From the NCBI GenBank assembly GCA_027034115.1, contig JALVJB010000076.1, forward strand, positions 1 to 5,192: a DNA stretch of 5,192 nt, written 5' to 3'. This DNA is from Acidilobaceae archaeon. GTDB taxonomy: Archaea; Thermoproteota; Thermoprotei_A; Sulfolobales; Acidilobaceae. The translations under genes were made by a program, and so were the position numbers. Shown here piece by piece: positions 1-3,932 of this stretch. Within the stretch, counting starts at the first letter, position 1, and the number at the start of each line of letters is the position of its first letter. Under the pieces are notes generated by a model. The model made no database searches. It was not told where the DNA came from and saw only the letters and a program-made list of their open reading frames with translations.

Positions 1-434
1 AGGTCTAGGACTTCCTGGTTCTCCTGGGCGAAAGCGATGATCCACCCGGAGTCCCTCTGATCGAATATGTCCTGGTGGTCCACGTGGATGTTCCACGGCG
101 GTCCAATGGCCCTGGCGACGACCGCCATTACCAGGGGGACCCTCGCGCCGGCAGCCCACCAGACGACCTCGTGCATGTAGAGTAGGCCGTGGCTAGCGGT
201 AGCGGTGAATGCTCTCGCCCCGGCACTCGCCGCCCCATACACGGCGGCTAGCGCTGAGTGCTCGCTCTCGACCCTTATCATCCTGGCATTCATCTCGCCC
301 TTCTCGATCATCTCAGAGAGCTTCTCTACAATAGTAGTCTGAGGGGTTATCGGGTATGCGCTCACAACCTGGACCCTAGCGAGCTTTACGGCGTAGGCGA
401 CCGCGTAGTTCCCCGTGAGGGTCTTCACAACCAT
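1..434 (-). CDS. porA: Pyruvate/2-oxoacid:ferredoxin oxidoreductase, alpha subunit (N-terminal part)
   Basis: This subunit contributes to the thiamine-diphosphate-dependent oxidative decarboxylation of pyruvate or a related 2-oxoacid to acyl-CoA, with electrons passed to ferredoxin in the cytoplasm. The first 144 codons are visible and the frame is open at the left edge, so the gene is cut by the window, not broken. Family motifs seen are YPITPQT (residues 27-33), VESEHSALAA (55-64), TATASHGLLYMHE (77-89) and DHQDIFDQRDSGW (119-131). The ATG start is supported by a full GGAGGTG Shine-Dalgarno site 8 nt upstream, lying inside the end of porD. The stop of porD is only 5 nt before this start, so the two are surely co-transcribed. 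Substrate choice (pyruvate or branched-chain 2-oxoacid) cannot be settled from this fragment; pyruvate is the default call. The beta subunit gene is expected just beyond the left edge. Confidence 0.93.
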   Translation of the reverse strand, partial: MVVKTLTGNYAVAYAVKLARVQVVSAYPITPQTTIVEKLSEMIEKGEMNARMIRVESEHSALAAVYGAASAGARAFTATASHGLLYMHEVVWWAAGARVPLVMAVVARAIGPPWNIHVDHQDIFDQRDSGWIIAFAQENQEVLD

Positions 435-439
435 CCAGG

Positions 440-733
440 CTACACCTCCGGGACCATCTCTATAGCGTCGAAGGGGCAGGAGGTGGCGCAGACTCCGCAG
501 CCCTTACAATACTCATAGTCTATGGCGACCTTCCCATTCTCAAGCTTGATAACAGTATTCTCCGGGCAGTAAAGCCAGCAGAGGAGGCACCCGGTGCACT
601 TCTCGAGGTTGACCACGGGCTTGTGAGTCCTCCAAGTCCCCGTCTTACCCGCGCTTCCAGGCGCGGGCTTGCTTAGGGGGGCTAGGAAGAACGTCTTGGG
701 CTCCTCTAAGACTGGATAGGCTTCAGCTGTCAT
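440..733 (-). CDS. porD: Pyruvate/2-oxoacid:ferredoxin oxidoreductase, delta subunit (2x[4Fe-4S])
   Basis: This is the small ferredoxin-like subunit that carries electrons out of the oxidoreductase to external ferredoxin. Its 97 residues are in the usual range. Two complete CxxCxxCxxxCP cluster-binding motifs are visible, with cysteines 46, 49, 52, 56 and 76, 79, 82, 86, so two [4Fe-4S] clusters are predicted. The first 40 or so residues form the non-cluster N-terminal segment typical of POR/VOR delta subunits, including the WRTHKP stretch just before the first cluster. ATG at 733 is the only reasonable start, since a stop lies nine codons upstream in frame. Ribosome binding is weak here, with only G-rich sequence 10-14 nt upstream. 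The gene sits 70 bases after porG and directly before porA, the gamma-delta-alpha order usual for archaeal enzymes of this family. A TATA-like element in the porG-porD gap may give it its own promoter. Confidence 0.95.
   Translation of the reverse strand: MTAEAYPVLEEPKTFFLAPLSKPAPGSAGKTGTWRTHKPVVNLEKCTGCLLCWLYCPENTVIKLENGKVAIDYEYCKGCGVCATSCPFDAIEMVPEV
443..449 (-). promoter_or_regulatory. Strong Shine-Dalgarno site for porA inside porD
   Basis: The minus strand reads GGAGGTG, a full complement to the archaeal 16S rRNA 3' end, with 8 nt to the porA ATG. The same bases encode the last residues of PorD (Glu-Val), so the site overlaps coding sequence and ties translation of the two subunits together. 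It fixes the porA start at 434. Confidence 0.85.
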
Positions 734-768
734 GAGTATCAGGCCCGCCCCTCTATATTACTCACACT

Positions 769-800
769 CCCGGGTTTTTATCCTAGCATTATTACCCGGG
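769..800. repeat. Inverted repeat CCCGGGT/ACCCGGG around the candidate porD promoter
   Basis: Seven-base perfect arms at 769-775 (CCCGGGT) and 794-800 (ACCCGGG) enclose 18 bases. Each arm also contains the self-complementary CCCGGG. The TATA-like element at 775-783 lies inside the loop and touches one arm. This could be a DNA operator or an RNA hairpin in the porG-porD transcript. No T-run follows on the minus strand, so a terminator is unlikely. Confidence 0.5.
775..783 (-). promoter_or_regulatory. Candidate internal TATA box for porDA
   Basis: The minus strand reads GGATAAAAA in the 70-base gap between porG and porD. From its centre near 779, a start site about 26 nt downstream would fall near 753, giving a 20-nt leader before the porD ATG. 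This spacing is right for an archaeal promoter. It would allow porD-porA to be transcribed apart from porG, in addition to read-through. It rests on pattern and spacing only. Confidence 0.4.
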
Positions 801-803
801 GCT

Positions 804-1352
804 TCAGCACTCGTGGACGCGCTCCGCCGCTATCAGTGCCGCTTCCGCGTTCTTCTCGCCGAGCTTACCGGGGAACCTCTCCTTTATCGCCTGCACTACG
901 GACTCGGTCTTGACGACCCCGGTGGCCTTAGCGAGGGCACCCAACATAACGGTGTTTACAACGGGCCAGCCGCTCACTACGAGGCCCATGTCCAGCGCTA
1001 TCTTCGTGGCGTCGACGCAGTATACCTTATAGTTACCTTCTATCGGGGGGCGCTCTGTGTGGTTTGCAACGATAACGCCGCCCTCCTTCAAGCCGGCAGT
1101 CACGTTGGCCAGCTCGAAGAGCTTCGGGTCAAGAACTACTACTATGTCGGGGTTTTCTATCTGGGAGTGAGTCTCGATGGGCTCATCGCTCACCCTAGCG
1201 AAGGCAACCACGGGTGCTCCACGCCTCTCCGCGCCGAAGTAGGGGAAGGCCTGGGCGTACTTCCCCTCGAGGACCGCCGCGCTAGCCAGGATGTTGGCCG
1301 CAGTAACGGCCCCCTGGCCGCCTCTCCCGTGGAAGCGTATCTCAACTAGCAA
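804..1352 (-). CDS. porG: Pyruvate/2-oxoacid:ferredoxin oxidoreductase, gamma subunit
   Basis: This is the gamma subunit of the four-subunit archaeal 2-oxoacid:ferredoxin oxidoreductase; in fused enzymes the equivalent domain is joined to the others. The 182-residue length is normal. Hallmarks are GRGGQG at residues 9-14, FPYFGAERRGAPV at 36-48, and PVVNTVMLGA at 130-139. The start is TTG at 1352, which gives the family-like beginning MLVEIRFHGRGGQG. It is supported by a GGTG ribosome binding site at 1360-1363 with a 7-nt spacer; upstream in frame there is no other usual start before a stop at 1374-1376. It is the first gene of the por cluster and is read away from the divergent Nudix gene. 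In Pyrococcus, as I recall, the gamma subunit is shared between pyruvate and isovalerate enzymes, so sharing is possible here too, but no second set is visible. Confidence 0.95.
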   Translation of the reverse strand: MLVEIRFHGRGGQGAVTAANILASAAVLEGKYAQAFPYFGAERRGAPVVAFARVSDEPIETHSQIENPDIVVVLDPKLFELANVTAGLKEGGVIVANHTERPPIEGNYKVYCVDATKIALDMGLVVSGWPVVNTVMLGALAKATGVVKTESVVQAIKERFPGKLGEKNAEAALIAAERVHEC

Positions 1353-1359
1353 AACAATG

Positions 1360-1363
1360 CACC
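1360..1363 (-). promoter_or_regulatory. Ribosome binding site GGTG deciding the porG TTG start
   Basis: GGTG on the minus strand lies 7 nt before TTG at 1352. The spacing is identical to that of the divergent Nudix gene. It supports the non-ATG start. The site overlaps the outer arm of the palindrome at 1361-1380. Confidence 0.6.
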
Positions 1364-1380
1364 ATACTATACACTATGGT
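1361..1380. repeat. 20-base imperfect palindrome upstream of porG (candidate operator)
   Basis: The sequence ACCATA-CTATACAC-TATGGT has perfect 6-base arms, and 16 of 20 positions are symmetric overall. It covers the predicted porG transcription start and its ribosome binding site, where a dimeric regulator could block transcription. The regulator is not known from this window. Confidence 0.5.
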
Positions 1381-1421
1381 CCCGGTTGGTTAAAGACCCT
1401 TAACAATGACTCCACCATTAC

Positions 1422-1435
1422 CCGTGGTGCCACGG
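1422..1435. repeat. 14-base palindrome directly before the Nudix start codon
   Basis: CCGTGG at 1422-1427 and CCACGG at 1430-1435 are perfect inverted arms two bases apart. In RNA this can fold as a 5-bp stem with a GUGC loop, engaging the GGTG ribosome binding site at 1426-1429. It ends one base before the TTG start, so it may serve as an operator or limit translation. Confidence 0.5.
1426..1429 (+). promoter_or_regulatory. Ribosome binding site GGTG deciding the Nudix TTG start
   Basis: GGTG lies 7 nt before TTG at 1437. It supports that codon over the internal GTG at 1467, which would remove the conserved-looking YPETPL lead-in to the first beta strand. Confidence 0.6.
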
Positions 1436-1436
1436 C

Positions 1437-1913
1437 TTGAAGCACACCTACCCTGAGACGCCTCTTGTGGGCGTTGGAGCCCTAGTACTACGGGGCGATC
1501 AGATACTACTAGTGAAGAGGAAGTATCCCCCAGCTAAAGGCCGCTGGGCGCTCCCCGGAGGCCACCTAGAGCTTGAGGAGAGCTTGCTGGCCGCTGCCGT
1601 CAGGGAGCTTGAAGAGGAGACAGGCCTCTCCGGCAAGGCGTTGGGCGTCGTCAATATTGATGACCTCCTCATAAGGGATGATGAGGGGAGAGTGAAGTAC
1701 AGGTACGTCCTAGTCACCGTCCTAGTAGAGGTTCAGGGGGAACCGGTTCCCGGGAGCGACGCGGAGGAGGCCAGATTCTTCCAGCTAGACGAGGCGTTAA
1801 ATCTACCGTTAACCGAGTCGACCAGAGGCCTCATCCATAAGATACAGGAGGGCCTGCTACCCTTAGATAAGCCCTGCCCCCCACGCTTCTATACTCCGAG
1901 ATACGAGGGTTAG
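1437..1913 (+). CDS. Nudix hydrolase (ADP-ribose pyrophosphatase-like)
   Basis: This soluble enzyme should hydrolyse a nucleoside diphosphate linked to another group, using divalent metal. A complete Nudix box is present: G42, E48, R56-E57-L58, E60-E61 and G63-L64 match the consensus Gx5Ex7REUxEExGU with no key residue missing. The N-terminal VGVGALVLRGDQILLVKR strand and the WALPGGHLELEES entry into the box are typical. Length is 158 residues, normal for a single-domain protein. The C-terminal tail from about residue 141 is proline- and aromatic-rich and not part of the core fold. Substrate is unclear: the ADP-ribose label is by general similarity, and the proline about 15 residues after the box that I recall marking that subgroup is not seen. 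The start is TTG with a GGTG site 7 nt before it; a stop lies nine codons further upstream in frame. The last codon overlaps the stop of the convergent kinase gene. Confidence 0.93.
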   Translation: MKHTYPETPLVGVGALVLRGDQILLVKRKYPPAKGRWALPGGHLELEESLLAAAVRELEEETGLSGKALGVVNIDDLLIRDDEGRVKYRYVLVTVLVEVQGEPVPGSDAEEARFFQLDEALNLPLTESTRGLIHKIQEGLLPLDKPCPPRFYTPRYEG

Positions 1914-3193
1914 ATCCAGATCCTACGGCCAGGCGCCTCGCCGTATTCCTCGCCAAGCCTCACCCTCCCGAAGACGACGGCCTTAATCTCGCCGTCGTAC
2001 GTGGTGCGCACTCTCAGCTTCCACCCCTCCAGGTCTAGGGCTTCTACCACGCCAGGATAATCATTACCGTCGGGGCCGGTCAGCCCTACCAGCACTCCCT
2101 TAAACCCGCCTGTGTGTACTACGAGTACCTCCCTGTCAAGCCTCCTCTGAAGGGCCCGGAGCGTGTTCTGGTCAACAGGCTCCCCGGACTCTACTGCTAC
2201 ACAGTAGCCTCCAGGGTAACGTCCCACCATGACAATTCTAGCGGTGACCTCTCTGCGGAGGGATTCTAGCAGGTCCCCGTTCTGCGGCACGGATGATAAG
2301 AGGCAGCTCCCCACAACTGAGACTCTTGACAAGTCTATGTCGCGGATCCTAGCTCCGGAGAGGAATCTCTCATAGTTATCCCTCCTGAGCCTTCTCCTAT
2401 CCTGAGTGCTCCTTGCCACCGCCTTGGCAGGGCTCCTGGCATAGACGACTCTGCCAGGAAAGATCCTATCGTATACCCTGTAGAGGAGAGGGTCCCCCAG
2501 CACAACTATCCTATCAGCCCTCGACGCCCGTATTAGATCAGCCTTGTACTCTAGGCTAGACCACCCCTGCACCCAGCCATCAGTGTCTATGGCCACGAGG
2601 CCTGCTCCCATGCGTAGGGCCTGCCCTACAAGATCAGCTACCTGCGAGATTATCCTACCCGCAGCGGGGGCTGGCTCAATACTGCCTATGAACCTGGAGG
2701 CGTCTGGCTCGAGATCTCGGAGCCAGAGAACCCACTGGGTTACTAGGGCCATGCTGACGAAGGCCGGAGGGCCTATGTCGGCCTGGCCCACGTCAGAGTC
2801 AACGATTGCCGGAGATATACCCCTCGCTAGAGCCCTGTTAGCTAGGAGGGCTGTGAAGCTAGTCTTACCAGCCTCCACGGGGCCGATAACAGTTACTGTA
2901 CAGGGCAAGTCACACGTCGAGATAAGGTTATCGGCTATCTCAACCCAGTCCTCGAGCGGCTCCTCCCCCGGAGATGGCTTCTCAATCCTAGCCTCATCTT
3001 CAAGCATAACCTCCACAGTCGAGTGCTTCAATGCTCGAATGGTATAGCTCCTAAGCCTCCCCACCCGGAAATCCTCGCCTGGCCCCAGCTCGGCTCCTAG
3101 GATCGTGGCTCTACCCTCCAATACGCGGCCCAGGGCTGGGCCGGATATGCGGATCTCCTCGCCGTCCTCCATACTCAGCCTAGCCTTCGGCAA
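1910..3193 (-). CDS. Clp1/Grc3-family polynucleotide 5'-kinase
   Basis: Family members transfer phosphate from a nucleotide triphosphate to the 5'-OH end of RNA or DNA; relatives act in rRNA processing (Grc3/NOL9) and tRNA or mRNA end processing (Clp1), and a Pyrococcus homologue has been shown to be active. The 427 residues follow the family plan. An all-beta N-terminal domain covers about residues 1-90. The Walker A loop is GPVEAGKTS at 104-112, with K110 and T111. The family-specific DSDVGQADIGPP is at 132-143, and IDTDGWVQGW (202-211) is the substrate-side TxGWxxG element. An arginine-rich lid-like stretch lies near 261-277, and a C-terminal beta-rich domain runs from about 290 to the end. 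All catalytic motifs look intact. The start is uncertain: TTG at 3193 is used because the beta-strand pattern (ARLSMEDGEEIRI) begins there, but ATG at 3172 (residue 8) has better upstream signals. It converges on the Nudix gene with stops overlapping, and diverges from the EMAP-domain gene across 61 bases. Confidence 0.92.
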   Translation of the reverse strand: MPKARLSMEDGEEIRISGPALGRVLEGRATILGAELGPGEDFRVGRLRSYTIRALKHSTVEVMLEDEARIEKPSPGEEPLEDWVEIADNLISTCDLPCTVTVIGPVEAGKTSFTALLANRALARGISPAIVDSDVGQADIGPPAFVSMALVTQWVLWLRDLEPDASRFIGSIEPAPAAGRIISQVADLVGQALRMGAGLVAIDTDGWVQGWSSLEYKADLIRASRADRIVVLGDPLLYRVYDRIFPGRVVYARSPAKAVARSTQDRRRLRRDNYERFLSGARIRDIDLSRVSVVGSCLLSSVPQNGDLLESLRREVTARIVMVGRYPGGYCVAVESGEPVDQNTLRALQRRLDREVLVVHTGGFKGVLVGLTGPDGNDYPGVVEALDLEGWKLRVRTTYDGEIKAVVFGRVRLGEEYGEAPGRRIWI

Positions 3194-3254
3194 CCCCAGA
3201 CAGCCCCCATGATATAATTGTAGAGTGGGCTACCCGTATTAGCGGTGGCGCCTA
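3194..3254. promoter_or_regulatory. Divergent promoter between the RNA kinase and EMAP-domain genes
   Basis: The only AT-rich block in this 61-base gap is GATATAATT at 3211-3219, which resembles a TATA box on both strands. Rightward, its centre near 3215 predicts a start site near 3241 and a leader of about 14 nt that still contains the GGTGG site. Leftward it predicts a start site near 3189, just inside the TTG chosen for the kinase, which would suit the alternative ATG at 3172. A shared box would tie expression of two RNA-related genes together. Start sites are estimated, not measured. Confidence 0.5.
3244..3248 (+). promoter_or_regulatory. Ribosome binding site GGTGG for the EMAP-domain gene
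   Basis: GGTGG sits 6 nt before the GTG start at 3255. An in-frame stop at 3240-3242 means no earlier start is possible, so this site fixes the GTG start. Confidence 0.7.
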
Positions 3255-3932
3255 GTGGACACGGCGAACGATTTCCGCCTACTAGTCGCTGAAGACGCCG
3301 TTGCAAGGCTAGAGAGGAGGATACGGCAGTGGGGCATGCCCTGGCCCGTGAACAAGTCTAAAGCACTCGAACTGGTTGAGCGGGCTAGGAAGGCGCTACT
3401 CCGCCTCAAATACTCCTTCCTACCCAGCGAGATGATACTCGAGAGCGAGGAGCTCAAAACAATAGTAGACAGCGCAGTCCAACTCCGAGCCCTAATCTTC
3501 CCCGAGGTCATGCCCAAGCTGGAAGGCTCAAGGAGAATGGCCCTAGCCGAGATCCGCTACTCCCTCATAATACTACTAGGCCTGCCCAACAGGATAAGGC
3601 TAGGGGAAGACAACCATCCAGAATGGGCCATCGACGTGGTCGGCGTGAAAGTCACAAGGGTCGAGGAACTCCGCGGAGCATCTAACCTATACTACACTAG
3701 GGCCGCAGCCGGGAACATAGCCTTCACAATAGTGACCAACCTGAGGGAGATCCGGGAGGGAGAGGTGAGAGCAGCCGCAATTCTCCCCCCAGTAGAATTC
3801 CACGGCGTTATAAGCGAGGCAATGTACGCCTCGGAACCATTAGAAGAGAAATACTTGGGAAAGAGGGTCCCCCGCAGGCTCCTCAGCCCCGAAGTCAAGG
3901 CTCAAGTGATAAGGCTAGTCTCGGGGAAGTAA
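3255..3932 (+). CDS. Predicted RNA-binding protein with C-terminal EMAP/Myf-like domain
   Basis: The protein resembles the archaeal family described as predicted RNA-binding proteins with a C-terminal EMAP domain (COG2517, from memory). At 225 residues its length fits. Residues 1-110 look helical and charged, with several Arg/Lys-rich turns (RLERRIRQ, ERARKALLRLK), no signal peptide and no clear membrane span. From about residue 121 the pattern changes to an OB-fold of the tRNA-binding type: WAIDVVGVKVTRVEEL, then AFTIVTNLREIREGE, then AAAILPPVEFHGVISEAMYAS, which parallels the 'IVSG...G..V......P....GV.SEGM' end of EMAP/CsaA/MetRS C-terminal domains. The last 25 residues are basic. A role in binding tRNA or another structured RNA is inferred; the exact target is unknown. 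Start is GTG with a GGTGG site. It overlaps the convergent histidine ammonia-lyase gene by 18 bases at its 3' end. Confidence 0.78.
   Translation: MDTANDFRLLVAEDAVARLERRIRQWGMPWPVNKSKALELVERARKALLRLKYSFLPSEMILESEELKTIVDSAVQLRALIFPEVMPKLEGSRRMALAEIRYSLIILLGLPNRIRLGEDNHPEWAIDVVGVKVTRVEELRGASNLYYTRAAAGNIAFTIVTNLREIREGEVRAAAILPPVEFHGVISEAMYASEPLEEKYLGKRVPRRLLSPEVKAQVIRLVSGK

Larger units (their letters stand above)
1353..1436. promoter_or_regulatory. Divergent promoter region between porG and the Nudix gene
   Basis: This 84-base gap must hold the start signals for both the leftward por genes and the rightward Nudix gene. One AT-rich block, GGTTAAAGA at 1388-1396, can act as TATA box in both directions. 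Leftward it predicts a start site near 1366 (leader of about 13 nt) and rightward near 1418 (leader of about 19 nt), and both leaders keep their GGTG ribosome binding site. The block is also part of an inverted pair, GTTAA (1389-1393) and TTAAC (1400-1404). Two stronger palindromes flank it and are listed separately. Transcription start sites are estimates from spacing. Confidence 0.55.

Noticed and set aside
258..518. An 86-codon plus-strand frame across the porA-porD junction.
   Set aside because: It is opposite two solid por genes and has no recognisable motif.
769..800. Terminator hairpin after porG.
   Set aside because: There is no T-run following the repeat on the minus strand, archaeal termination depends on T-rich tracts, and porD follows closely in the same direction.
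732..1349. A 205-codon open frame on the plus strand, opposite porG.
   Set aside because: It lies antisense to a clearly identified porG, its translation resembles no family I know, and long antisense frames are common in GC-biased genes.
2544..3047. A 167-codon plus-strand frame inside the kinase gene.
   Set aside because: It is antisense to the Walker A and neighbouring conserved motifs of the kinase, and has low-complexity Ser-rich sequence with no domain or start signals.
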